This document shows positions 21,167-32,858 of a stretch of DNA of 64,000 nucleotides, one piece after another. A program made the position numbers and the translations under genes. The stretch is taken from the NCBI RefSeq assembly GCF_000313135.1, contig NW_004457514.1, forward strand, positions 10,855-74,854, read 5' to 3'. Below the pieces are notes generated by a model. That model ran no database searches, was not told the origin of the DNA, and saw only the letters and a list, made by a program, of their open reading frames with translations. The DNA comes from Acanthamoeba castellanii str. Neff (Eukaryota; Discosea; Longamoebia; Acanthamoebidae). Numbering within the stretch: the first letter of the stretch is position 1; each line of letters opens with the position of its first letter.

Positions 21167-24100
21167 TCACAGGTCAAGGTCGCCAAGGTCCTCGTCGGCG
21201 ATGTTCTTGCCCTCGCCATCGAGATCGCCCATCTCCTTGAGCACGTAGTTGAGGGCGTGAATGATGTCTTCGTCCCCGCCGTCCTCCCGCAGCGCCTGCT
21301 CCACCATGGCCAGGTTGTTGACGATGATCGTGTGCAGCTTGATCAGACCATCGTTCTTCACCCGGAGCGGCACCTGGTGGGAAGCGCAAGTCAGCTACCA
21401 AGGTCAAGAGGCTCCGATTCCGGCCGCAACGAAGTGGTGGTGGGACATGGCGTACGTCGCTGTCGACGAGCTTGCCCTTGCTGGCCTCCTCAACGATGCG
21501 GCTGTAGAAGAGCTCGAGCATCGGCTTGTTGGTGATGATGAACTGGTTGAGCTGCTCCATGTAGGCCTCTTTGGCGCCCGGCAGGGTGTCGTTGGCCAGG
21601 TTCTGCAGGACCTTGGAGACGAGGATCAGCTGTCGCTGCGCCACCTGGTGGGCCGGATCGTCGAGCAGGCCATAGGCCTGAGGCGCCAGCAGGGCCGGGC
21701 AGACAAGTCGAAGGAAGTAGAACGCGCCGATGGCTCGGAACTTGGGCGTGTCGCCGAACCTCTGCCCCACCTACACGTGACGGACGCGATTAGCCCCGAC
21801 AGGAGAAGGCCTGGTACTATCGTTGCGGGGCAAGCATACCTCGTCGTGGACGTGCTCCATGATCATGCGAAGCTGACGCGGAATGTTCTTCTGGCTCGCC
21901 GTGATGAGCTTGAACATCTTTTGGGCGATCAGCCACAGTTCGAGCGTGTTGATCGTCACATCCGACGCCTCGTCGAGTTTCTGCATTGTACGCGGTACCG
22001 CGACGCACCATCAGACACCCATGTTTGGGGGGGGGGGCAACGCCAGAACCCAATCAAAAAAATGGGCCACGCGGACACATACCTCGGGGTCCAGTTCCAT
22101 GCTGGACATGCCGAGAATGTCCATCGAGATGGAGGAGTAGGCCGCTTCCTCGTCGTCCGTGTCGAGTCGGTACTTGCCGACCCTCGACCCCTGCGGCTTG
22201 AACCACTGCTGATTCGAACTCGATCCCTTTTCTGCAGGCAGGACCTCATGAGCCCCGGTTTGCTTTTGGGTGGAGCGGGTGGCGTGGCGGGCGAGGGAAA
22301 CGTGCCTGACTCAGTCTCGGGGAACGTCTCGATGGCGTTGTCGTTGAGGGAGTGGACCGAGAGCACGAGGACGTGCCACTGTTCATCGAATCAGAGGAAC
22401 ACCGGCGCTGTCAGCGCTAACGACGGTCATGGAAGGAGGAGGAGGGCGTGGGTCTGATGTAACACACGCACCAGGTACTTGAGGCCGATCATCTTCATGT
22501 AGTAGGAGAACAGCTTGGTGGCGTTGCTGTTGGACCGGAAGAGGGTGCCCTCGTCGCTGGCCTCGGCCACCTCCCAGGAGATGCAGCCGGCGATGAAGTT
22601 GAAGCCCTTGCCGTGCGCGTCCAACACGCGCAGCAGGGATCGACACGCCTGGCGGGCGAGGTCAAGAGCGATGGGTGAGTGCATGCAATCAATTGGCAAA
22701 CAAAACCGAACTGGGAAACTGTTGCGTACCACATCCAAGTCGCCGTGTCTCGCGGTCTGGAGAATGGCGTGAGCCAGGCGCAGGTCGGGAGCAATGATGA
22801 GTCGCTCCAGGGTGAGGTAGTGCTGGTGGTGCCAAGTTGGTGCAACGAAAGCGTCAGTTTTAAAGTGCACAGAAAAGAAAGAGAAGAGGGGGGGGCGGAA
22901 GCCAACGTACATCGGCTTGACGTTTGGGGATGACAACATCGTTCTTGACATCGCCATACGCGATCTGGGCGTAGTCGGGCTGCTTGAGCTTGCGGTAGGG
23001 CGAGCGGCCCCGCTTCCAGCCCCAGCTGAGCGCGGCCATGACCAGAATCAGGCAGCACAGGACCACGAGGCCGCCGCCACCGCCCGCTGCCGCTGCGATG
23101 ATCGTAATGTTGGTCGAGTCAGACGAACTGTCCCTAATCATCGTCATCGTCATCGCCATCACCGGCAAACACACGCGTGAGAACAGGCAGGCAATCAATG
23201 ACGATTGACAATGGAAATGGGGGGCGATGAAGCTCGTACCCTCCGCTGCCTCCTCCACCGCCGTCCGGGGGTACGACCGGGGCGGCGTTGACGCGGACGG
23301 TGAAATTGCTGCTTACGACGGAACCGCCGCCGTTGAAGATGATACACCGGATTATCGTGTTGTTGTCCGCCGCAGTCCCGTTGATCAGCAGCGTGTTGGT
23401 GGTGGCCCCGTCGATGTCCACAAATTCGGTGACATTGACGATCTCTCGCTTGTCCATCCAGAACGACTGCGGTCCCACGCAACGATGCACCGATCAGCCA
23501 GGAATAATAATGAGAATAAAATAGCGATAAATGGGGAGAGAGTTGTGGGCGTACATGGTACTCTTCGTCACGCTTTCCCGCGCCGGTAGAGTTGGTCGTG
23601 GAGTTGGTGGTCGTGTTGACTTCGATCGTCGCCAGCTTCTGCCATTGAAACGCAGGCGGCGGTATCGCGGAGGCGGTGACGGTGATGGGGTAGTTGACCG
23701 CACCCTCTGTGCCCGCGCAGAGAGTCGCCGAGTTAGTCATAATCGGAGTGATATGCTATTTTGAAGCGCTCCCTCCCACGCAAGTGCGTGGCGGTGAAGC
23801 CCTACCTGGAATCACGATTTCCGGTTGCGCCTCCGTTTCCAGTACGGGGAAGCTGGCCGTCACGAAGGCAGAAATGACGATCTCGCTCGCCACCTCGCCG
23901 TCGGAGACGCACATCCGAATCTGGAGAAGCGCACCACAGCACAGCCCGCGGCCAGGTGTGAGTCGCCGCTGTATCGCATGTATCGCACCTGATTGAAGTG
24001 GTGGCGTGCAGGCATACCGAGAAGGAGCCGACGTTCAGGAGTTTGAAGAGTGTGGACTGGCCGGTCGAATCGCTCGTGTCGACGATGCCGCACTTGGTGC

Positions 24101-25548
24101 TGAGCGTCTGCCAGTCGTAGCTGTACAAGGAGGGGTCGCTCGGGGTCACACCAGAGAAGGCCCTCTTGGCGTCCACCACCTCGGCGACGGCGGTGAAGTT
24201 GGTGAGCGCCGGAACGCTCAGCGACGAGGAAAACGATTCGCCGTCAATGTCTGCAAACATCACGCGGGAGAGGGGGGGAAGAGCGATCAGGAACAAAGGG
24301 GCGTTGATGGTGAAGAAACGAGGCAGCTGCGTGGGCTCGTACTGAGCGTCAACTGGGGCTGGTCGTTGGGGGCGGTCGGGTTTCGAAGGGCCGCGAGCTC
24401 GGCGGACGTCAGAGCGTGGTCGTAAATCTTGATCTCGTCGATGGTGCCGGGCCACGAGTTGCCGAACACGAGGTCGGTCGAGGTGGTCTCGGTGAAGACG
24501 CCGGTGGAGGACGCGCACTGTTGTCGTGACGGAACGAGCGCACTCGAATGGTGAGACGAACCATACGCTTACGACGACGACAACGACCACCATAACGGGC
24601 CAGGAAAGGCGTCGTACCTTCGCGGCGCCGTTGATGTACACACAGAAAGCAGAGGAGTCGTAGATGGCCGCGATGTGGTAGGTGTTGCCCGAGCTGAATG
24701 GGCTGTCGATAGAGACCTTGACCGAGCGTTGCGCGTTGAACGTGTAGGTGGCAGTGAACTGAGGGGGGGGGGGTGACACACATTACATCGTGAGACAGAG
24801 CTGCGCATGACCAGATGAATAGCTGCGTACCGTCCTCGTGCAAATTACGAGAAGGCAGGAGACATCGTAACCGATGCTGATCATGCCCGACTTGCTGACC
24901 AGCGAATAGCTGCCGGGGTTGGTGCTCGAGATGGTGGTCCACAGGCTGATGGACAACTGCGACGAGTCCATGCCCTGGAATATCTTCACTGTCCTTGCGT
25001 CTGTCGACACACGGTACACACGTGCAATCAAGTCAGTCTACGAGGAGGGCTCGACGAAGAAGAAGAAGGGAGGGAGTAGAGAGCTGCGTACTGAAGGTGC
25101 CGCCGCTGGGCAGGCAATCGCCAAACTTGCAGCTGGTCGTGGTGGAGCTCGACATCGAACCCACTGCCCCCAGATTAAATCGTTAGGCCACCAACAACGC
25201 CAGATTGATGGATGACAAGGGAGGGGAAGACGTACGGGGCACCACATTGGGGCAATACCCGCTGAGGCCGCCCAACTGGCCGCCTGCACGAATCAACAAG
25301 CCATCAATCAAAGATCTTGTGAGCGCGACAGGCCGTCACACGCCAAATACCGAAGGTCAAAAATATAAGAAGTTGTCGCGGGACAACCTCGAGGTAAGGA
25401 GCGAAAGCGAAAGAGAAGACGCAAGGGGGGGAGGGGGTAGCTCACCGTCAAAGCTATAGTACGCGGAGAGAGTGGCGCGAGAGAAGGCGGGGAAGAAAGC
25501 GAGAATGAGGCAGAGGAGAAGAAGGAGGAGAGTGCGCGAGCTGGCCAT
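21167..25548 (-). CDS. Receptor-like single-pass protein with extracellular lectin/Ig-like modules and intracellular RasGAP
   Basis: About 20 exons encode roughly 950-1,000 residues. A signal peptide (RTLLLLLLCLILAFFPAFS) leads to a concanavalin-A/LamG-like jellyroll (LSAYYSFDG, FNAQRSVKVSIDS, FCVYINGAAK, GTIDEIKIYDHALTSAEL). PKD- or Ig-like modules follow (YSYDWQTLSTKCGIV, then PPPAFQWQKL, VNAAPVVPPDG). One transmembrane helix is coded near 23100-23035 (LVVLCCLILVMAALSWGW) and has a basic stop-transfer WKRGRSPYRKLK. The cytoplasmic part is a complete RasGAP domain. Its arginine-finger block is EGTLFRSNSNATKLFSYYMK, and the core helices are FYFLRLVCPALLAPQAYG, LILVSKVLQNLAND and AKEAYMEQLNQFI. 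A 60-residue Ser/acidic insert sits between finger and core. All residues expected of an active RasGAP are visible. Transmembrane RasGAPs are not a standard class, so this is a candidate ligand-controlled Ras switch. Confidence 0.85.
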
Positions 25549-26009
25549 TCTTGCGCGAGGTGTGAAGATGGTGCTGACACTTTAAGTGCTGACTCGGAGC
25601 GTTTTTTCTGCTGAATCGAAAGCAGAAGAAGAAGATGAAGAAGGGAGGACAGCCTGGCCGTGGCTGCTTCCTGTTTCTTTGGGCCTCACCGAATGCACCA
25701 CCTCAACCAAGACACGGGTGCAGTTTGCTGTCGTGTACTCCGGTCATCAAGCATCCTGCGGCCGAGACCATTGGCGCTGCTTACGTAACGTGGGGTCACA
25801 ACAATTAAGTTCGCACGTGGCGCCGCTTTGACAGCAGATGAAATGTAATTCCTGCCTCCACGATTCACTCACAACACAACCGTGCTGCGTGTTGGGGCAA
25901 GACGCAGCAATGGGAGCACGGACCACCCGTGTGGACGTTTGCGGCTTGCGGCGCGGCCACAAGCTCGGCTTGTTGGTTCAGTTGAGCTGGCTCCAGAGGA
26001 GGAGGCCGG

Positions 26010-27655
26010 TCAAATGTTGTACATGCGCCTCGTGTTCTCCCTGTTACGCAAGGTACTACTTTGGTTTCCTGGCGCACATTAATGCCGGGAAGACAACGGC
26101 GAGACGTACCTGATGGCAGTGTAGATCTCCTCGAGCGGCAGGTTCTTGAGCTGAGCTATCTGCGTCGCAATGAACGGCACCAGGCCCGGGTGACAAGCGC
26201 TGCTCTTGCCTCCGCCGGCGTTCTTGGGCGCCATGTACGGTCCGTCCGTTTCCTATGCCGCCCCTGGATGGATCAGGCAGAGGCCCACGGCCCGTGATGA
26301 ATCGCGAAGGGCGCGTACCAAGAGGATTCGGTCTAGTGGGATGACTCGCACAGCCTCACGAAGCCGCTCCGTGTCTGGAAAGGTGAGGAGGCCCGTGAAG
26401 CCAAAGTAGGCGTTGGGGAACTCTTCCATGATCCTGTTGGTGGTGGTGGCCGCCGTGAGCGAAGAACATCAGACAACGAGAAAGAGGGACCAGGAGGCAC
26501 AGGCTCACCTTTTGGCCTGCCGCGGCGTGTCGGTGAAGCAGTGAATCTTTGGAAAGAGACAGGAGACAATGAGCGTGAGTTGATGGGGGAGGGCACAGAA
26601 GAGGAACGGACAAACGTACATGTACATGCCACTCCTTGGGCATGTTTTCCTTGAGGAGGGCGATGGTGTCGTCTTCCGCCTTTCTGCTGTGCACCACCAG
26701 CGGCTTGCCAACCTCAACAGCCTTCACTATTTGCTGGGCGAACACACGCCGCTGCACGTCTGGCGGTGAATTGTTCTTCGCGTAGTCCAGTCCGCACTCC
26801 CCCCACGCCACTGCGGAGGTTTGTAAATGCGGGTAAGTGGTGGTGCTCCCCCATCGCACGACAGGGTGGGCAACCGCTCACCTGCTTTGGGATGCTGGAG
26901 GCAGGCCATAATCTTCTCCTCGGCAGCGGCGTTGTAGTACTTGGCATTGTGTGGGTGCATGCCGAATATGCCATACACTTCCTCATTATCTAGCAGACCC
27001 TCCCTATATACTCCACCAACGCCAGCATCAGCACACGCTCCACTCACACGCAACGCTGCTCAGCCCAGTCATCACGAACCAGGTGCTGAAGGTTGGCGAG
27101 AAGGCCGCGGGATCGCTGAAGACGCACACGCAGCCGCCGTAGTTGGCCGGCAGCCCCACCCGAGCCTGATAGCCGCGGTTGGGCGCACCTTTCAGTCACA
27201 ACGCACAGGGATGGAAGGGTAGTGGCGTGGAGAGATACCTTGTAGTCGCCGTAGGACCTGAAGCGCAGTCGTTCTAAAATCTCGTCCATGTGGCAGTGGC
27301 TGTCTATGTACATTGGCATGGGCTGCCCTGAAGCAGTCCGCGCTGCTGGGGCCGCTGCAGAATCGAATGCCCGACCTGCCCGACCGTGTGATTCCCGCCC
27401 TTGATCGAAGCCTCCCCGCTGCTGGTGACTGTTGTAACCCCTACCTCCTCCTCTTCCTCCCCCTCGATCACCTCGCCCTCTGCTGGCGCCCCGTCCCCCT
27501 TCACCTCGGCCTCCTCGGCCACCTCCTCGACCGCCCCTTTGTCGTTGCTGGCCAGGTTGTGGGCCGCCTTCCAGTTCGGCATTCACGTGAGCCTCGATCG
27601 CATCAGCAGGAAATGTGCGGCTGCACAGAGGACACACCGCCTGCGTGTCATCCAT
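26010..27655 (-). CDS. TatD-family metal-dependent nuclease (TATDN2-like) with zinc-finger and RGG N-terminus
   Basis: About seven exons encode roughly 390-410 residues. The first exon starts with a short zinc-finger-like segment (AVCPLCSRTFPADAIEAHVN), then an RGG-rich low-complexity stretch. The catalytic barrel follows. Metal-binding landmarks are DSHCHMD, GIFGMHPH, AWGECGLDY, VHSRKA, WHVHIHCFTDTP and LLETDGPYMAPK. The end, IRENTRRMYNI, matches the usual TatD C-terminal helix. TatD enzymes are 3'-5' exonucleases or endonucleases acting on DNA or RNA ends; TATDN2 has been linked to RNA processing. The finger resembles a Rad18-type UBZ but lacks its final Cys. The gene is divergent from the TBC-GAP gene, with only 113 bp between start codons, so a shared promoter is likely. 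The last coding exon is very short. Confidence 0.88.
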
Positions 27656-27768
27656 CGGAGCTGTTTTTATTTTTATTATTTTTTTTTCATTTGTTTTTTC
27701 TATTTCCTTCTGGGCCACGACTACCGCGTACTTCAATTCAATCGGCCGCGGTGCACGGAAGCATCGTA
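27656..27768. promoter_or_regulatory. Short divergent promoter region (TatD nuclease / TBC GAP)
   Basis: Only 113 bp separate the opposing start codons of two well-supported genes. The stretch includes a T-rich tract (about 27664-27705) that is unlike the GC-rich flanks. It must hold both 5' UTRs and promoters, or the promoters lie partly within the neighbouring gene. No specific factor site is recognisable. Confidence 0.6.
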
Positions 27769-29417
27769 ATGGACGGGAGCGGGGGCAGTAATGCAACAAA
27801 GAAGGGAACAATCTCCCTTTCTGACTTCAAGAAGCTCAAACTCCCGGGGCCTGCAAGGAAGGGCGACAGCGGCCGCTGGTCGACACCCGCCCCCCAATCC
27901 AGCTCCTTCTACAACCCAGCCATCTCGTCTTCTTCTTCCAACTCTATCTCCCCTTCCGATTCAGACTCAGAAGATGGAATGGGCGCCCCCTCTGAATCGG
28001 TAGATCAATTGCGGGCTAAATACGAAAAGCTCATAGAGCAGGGCAGACGCGGGGGCAAGGGCCAAAGCCGAATCGATCGCAACCTCTACTTGCTACGGCG
28101 TTTGGTCTTGGTTGAGGGTATCCCACCAGACGAGAGAGATGCAGTGGCGGCTGGAGGAGCGAGCCTAGACGTGGGACCCGGATCGGCGATGACAGATTGC
28201 AGCCTGCGAGCGCAGGTGTGGAAGATCTTGCTGCGGGTGCCGGCGGTCGACGTCGCCCAGTACGCGGCGTTGGTGGGGAAGGGAGCCTTCAAGGGGCGCG
28301 ACTCAGAGGAGTACAAGCAGATCCGCAAGGACGTCGGTCGCACGGGCTTCCGCAAGAACCCGGCCTTCACGAAGCGAGTGCCCGACGCCAAGCTCTCACG
28401 CGTTCTCAACGCCCTCCTGCACAGTTGTGGTACACATCGCTCCTTGTTCTTCTTCTCCTCGGTCTTGGTTGGATTCCTGCGTTGGGCACCTGCAAACGGC
28501 GTCGTTGTGTATGTTACGTGCGTTTTGCAGAGAGCGAAGGCATCGGCTATGTGCAGGGACTGAACATAGTGGCCAGCGTGTTTCTCTACGTGATGCCCGA
28601 GATCGATGCCTTCTTCACGCTGCGCCAGTTCATCACACACCACTGCCCGCTTTACTACAAGAAGACACAGAAAGGCGTACGCTCACATGGACCAACCCTG
28701 TTTTTTTGGCCCGACTCGCCACAGCGCTGGGATTGACACGGAGGCTTTCTTTGTCATGTGCGCCGTGCAGGAGAAGAAGGAACCACCAAAAGAGGGCGAG
28801 GATAACCACAGCCGTTCGTGGGCAGTTGACGCGGCCCTCTACCTGCTCGACCAGTGCCTCCAGGTTGTCGACCCTGGTCTCCATCACCATCTCAAACACT
28901 TCACCACTCACCTCTACCTCTACACTCAATGTACGTCACCCAAGCACCCAAGGACCTATACGCGGTGTAGTGTGTCTGATGGTGACCACATCCTCATTCT
29001 TTCTGTTGGCAACAGACATCTACTCTTTCAACGCCATCGTGCCACTGGAATCGGGCACGTCTCTCGACGAAGTGGTGAAGCTGTGGGACTTCATGTTCGC
29101 ATTCGGCGCGCACCTCAACATCCTCTTCACCGTCGCCCGGGTGATCAAGGCCAGGTACGCGCTTTTCACTTTGCCACCTCATCGACGTGTGCGCGTATTG
29201 TGTGTTTGCTCATGACTCACTGATCGTGGTCGTTGCCGGTGTCAGAGAAGAGATCTTGCACAAGAAGGACAAGAACATCAACGTGCCTCAGCTGATCGGC
29301 AACTTCGACGCCGACATCATCATCGACCTCACAGTGCACTTTGTGCGACTCATCCCACTCGAACTGTATCAAAAGCTTGTCCTCCACACCACCGAAGAGC
29401 TCGACTTTTCCTCCTAA
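27769..29417 (+). CDS. BUB2/Cdc16-type TBC-domain GTPase-activating protein
   Basis: About five exons encode roughly 430 residues. A Ser-rich N-terminus precedes a TBC domain: LRAQVWKILLRVP, then IRKDVGRTGF with the catalytic Arg finger, and GIGYVQGLNIVASVFLYV with the Gln finger. The C-terminal half (YSFNAIVPLE, LDEVVKLWDFMFAFGAHLN, NFDADIIIDLTVHFVRLIP) is the part most typical of fungal Bub2/Cdc16. Those proteins form a two-part GAP (Bub2-Bfa1, Cdc16-Byr4) that restrains a Tem1/Spg1-type GTPase at spindle poles until anaphase. Both catalytic fingers are intact. The ATG at 27769 is the first after the divergent spacer. An alternative call is a generic TBC1D protein, but the KLWDFMFA.G.H.NILF block favours the Bub2 group. 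Confidence 0.85.
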
Positions 29418-29559
29418 CAAATACATCTCTTTCTCGCTTTGTCTCTTCTGTTCTGTCTGTGGTGGCCGCAAAAAGTTTTCACTGTTCGAGGAAAAAGATT
29501 AATATTCCAACATCAGAAGAAAAGAACAAACAAAACGAAACCAAATTGAAGAGAAGAAG

Positions 29560-32500
29560 ATGGAGGCCCCGCGCTATGAGGCGAAGCTCGTCCCAACGTC
29601 GGTGGCGAACCTGCACGTCAAATTCCCCACCAAGCCGCCCGAAGGTACCTTGCACTGCATGGTCGAATGAAGTCGTGTTCCTAACCCCCCCCCTTCTCTT
29701 TTCTCCTCTCTATTGTACAGCCCACGTCCATTTGCCGCAGGACCTGCCCACGGTGTCTCTCAAACATGGGTACGTGGCGTATGGTGCACACTTCTGTTGT
29801 GCTGCTGTGCAAACTGACGACCGCGACTGTACTACATCAGAGAGACAGACCTGGGGCGGGGTCGGCTCACGCAGTTGCTCGACCCCCGGCTTAGTCGCAA
29901 GCAGCTCACCGTCGAGTGGGACGAGCACTCTGGCCGCGCCTCCGTGCACGTGGTGCGTCACGCGCCGGCACTCAGCTCAGCTCACCAAGCAAGTCTGACC
30001 CGCAGTCGCCCTCTCTCCGCGGTACTAGCATGGCATGAACCCGTCGTATGTCCATGCCCAGGGCCAGCAGGAGGGGGTGGCGGTGAGCAAGGAGACGGGC
30101 AAGGTCGAGGTCGGGGATGGGGTGGTGATATCCCTGCTGCCGGGACTCTACGGCTACACGCTGCGCATCATCGATCGAGAGGCCAGCACCGCACCACCCG
30201 CCAACGTACACACGCACACGCACACGCACACGCACACGCACACTCACACGCACACGCACGCACGCACGCACATCGGGGCTGTGTGGCTGATATGTTGACT
30301 TCTTAGGCGGGTCATGTGAATTCACACAAGCGTAAGCTGGAAGGCGAACACTACAAGGACGGACAGCATCAGGCGCCTGTGGGGACGGCACACGCTGCCG
30401 CGGCTGGTGGGGATGCGGCGGCAGAGGCGGAGGGAGCGAGGGGCGCCAAGCGGCAGCGAACCGAAGACGAGGAGTCAGAGACCAACAGCAACAGACAGGA
30501 CGCCGACACCGTCCTCATATCGTCCATCAGCGACCAGTACAAGGAGGGCGTACGTGGCTCCCTATCGCTCTGTGCTAGAAGTGGTAATGGCGGCTAGACG
30601 ACTGGTATGATGGTGATGAGAGGATGATGATGATGGAGTTGACCACGCCACCGTTCTCCCCGCGCAGGTGCGGGCTGTGAAGGAGGTGTTGCCCGAAAAG
30701 TCGGTGAAGGAGATAATCGTCGCCCTCGCAAAGTGCCAGAAGAACGTGGAGCAGGCGATCGATCTCCTGCTCTCGGAACCGCCTCCCGCGGCATGTGCGG
30801 ACCACCTCCAGCCGCTGTCGTCGTCGTCATCATCATCGCCCTCGCCGTCGGGCGCCTCCTCCCCCTTCTCCAAGGCCCTCCCGCCCACCGCCCCGGTCAC
30901 GCCAGTCAAACCGGCAGCGCCCGCCACCAGCCCCTTCCGGGTTCCCGACGGTACGCTGACCTGAACGTCGCCTCAAGGATCTCGGCCTTACAGATGAACA
31001 CCTGATTGATGGGCAGGCCCAGGAGCGAGCCCGGGCAAGACTGCGACGGAGGTGGACGAGGGCATCGCGTCGGAACTGCAAAAGGCGCTCGACACCGCCG
31101 CCGAACAGGAGGCCAAGGCCCGAAGGTTCGTACTCGCTCAGTCACCAAACCGCGAGCAGGCTGCACTGGTTTTTTACAATTGTTTGTATGATGGATGTTG
31201 ACGCATGCACGCACACCAAACAGGGCCGAAGAGGAGGCCAAGTCACAGATGGAGATCATCAAGATGTTGATGCAGGAGAAGGAGTCCATGGAAATGAATA
31301 GGTAAATGGCCGGCGCGCGCGTCTGTTACGCCCCTTTTTTGTTTTGATGTCTCACATTCCTCGTTTCCCCCCCCCGACCCAGCAAGGAGCTGGCCAGTGT
31401 CCGCATGAAGCTGGACAAGCTGTACCTGCCCGGCGAAAGGTGCGTGCCTGTCTCTCCCGACACACACGACACACACGCACGACACACGACACACAGCCGA
31501 CCAAAGCCCCCCTCCCGCACAACACACACACACACACACAAAACAGAGAAGCGCTGACGGGAACCGAGATGCGCACCTTCACGCTGATGCCCTCCCGAGG
31601 GTTCGGGGACGACGCCTCTGAAATGCACTACCGGACGGCCGAGAGCCAGTTCCACCGGTGCCGCACCCCTCGCCCCCGCCGCATTGCTGCACACGCGCCC
31701 GCCCTAGGGGTGGAGGCCACGCTTCACGATACGACGCGTGGGGTGAACTGTTTCCAGGCTGTGCGAGGGGATGACCGGGGTGAAGGTGACGCGGGTGGAC
31801 TACATCGTGAATCCGCCGTTGGTCAAGAACTTTGAACGAAAGCGGCTGGAGCTCGCCGGACACGTCGACTGGGAGGACACCAAGCCCATTTTGGCCTTCG
31901 TACGCGCGTGCCCTTCCCATTCCTGCGGGCGTTTGTTGGACGGTTTGGGCTAACAGCCGCGACTTGATTGTGTGGCTCTCATCAGCATGGCACGTCGGAC
32001 GACAACATCACCGCCATCTGCAAACACAACTTTGACTTCAGCAAGGTGCCTACGCGCGCTTGTTTGCAATCCCTGTCTTACTTGAGGTATCTAATCGTTC
32101 ATTTCTTGTACACACACCACACACACAACCAGATTGGCGCTTCCACGGGCAATCTGGGGTTCTATGGCAAGGGCGTCTACTTCTCCGGTACAGCACCTCC
32201 CATCCTATCTTCATCACCATCGTCATCTTCTTTGGGCGTTGGCTGACGGGGCCTTCTCTCGACCTGCTTTTCCAGAGTTTGCGAGCTACAGGTGGGTTCC
32301 GATTCCGGCTTTGCGGTCCTTGCGCGAATGTGTAGTCGGTGGTGCTGACAGTACTATCATCTTAATTTGATGAACGCAAGCATTCCCTACGTGCGCGGCG
32401 GCACCAAGCTCCTGCTGTGCAAGGTGCTTGTGGGCCACTCGTTCAGGATGTCCCGGGTCGAGACTGGCAAGCCGCAGGTTGAAGGCTACGACTCTCACAT

Positions 32501-32702
32501 CTCCCCGTGCGGTACCGTGCTTCCTCCTCCTCCTGCCCCACAACGCCCGTTATATTTGGTTTGCTCCGCTGACAGCTGCGCTGATGGCTGCGTTGCAGGC
32601 AAGGAACTGGTGATCTTCAGCCCGGACCAGATCCTCCCGACCTACATCATTCACTACACCACCGGGAGCGGTGGTGGACGAGGGTTTGGTGGTTTCTACT
32701 GA
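29560..32702 (+). CDS. FHA-CUE-PARP poly/mono(ADP-ribosyl) transferase
   Basis: About 13 exons, all with matching phases, encode roughly 680-700 residues. Residues ~30-115 form an FHA domain of the PNKP/aprataxin/APLF kind: LGRGRLTQLLDPRLSRKQLT, then HGMNPSYV and LLPGLYGYTLRI. A charged linker with a KRKLEGEHYKD block leads to a CUE-like helix bundle (VKEVLPEKSVKEIIVALAK, NVEQAIDLLLSE), then Pro/Ser linkers and a coiled coil (EEEAKSQMEIIKMLMQEKES). The catalytic PARP domain ends the protein: FHGTSDDNI, LGFYGKGVYFSEFASYS, CKVLVGHSFRM, KELVIFSPDQILPTYII. The H-Y-E triad is complete (H in HGTS, Y in GVYFS, E in KELVIF). This FHA type binds CK2-phosphorylated XRCC1/XRCC4, so recruitment to strand breaks is a reasonable inference. 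It ends with a Gly/Phe-rich tail. Confidence 0.88.
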
Positions 32703-32793
32703 ACACGTTTGCTCTTGCATTTGCTGCGATCTCCCTCCCACTTGAGCATCCACGAGGCAGGGGAAGACAACGCACACAGATACAGAGACCAGA

Positions 32794-32799
32794 AATAAA
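32794..32799 (+). terminator. Poly(A) signal AATAAA of the PARP gene
   Basis: The motif lies about 90 bp after the PARP stop codon, in the 157-bp gap between two convergent genes. Signals for both mRNAs must fit in or near this gap, so overlapping 3' UTRs are likely. Confidence 0.5.
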
Positions 32800-32858
32800 T
32801 AAGGCCACTTCGCGCGCGCCGTGAGGGAGAAACACTGCCCACCAGTGAACCACACCCG

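Noticed and set aside
27304..27582. Plus-strand extension of the TBC GAP into the region opposite the RGG tract
   Set aside because: The frame is open upstream of 27769, but it is the reverse of the RGG codons and TatD exon 1. The ATG at 27769 is the natural start.
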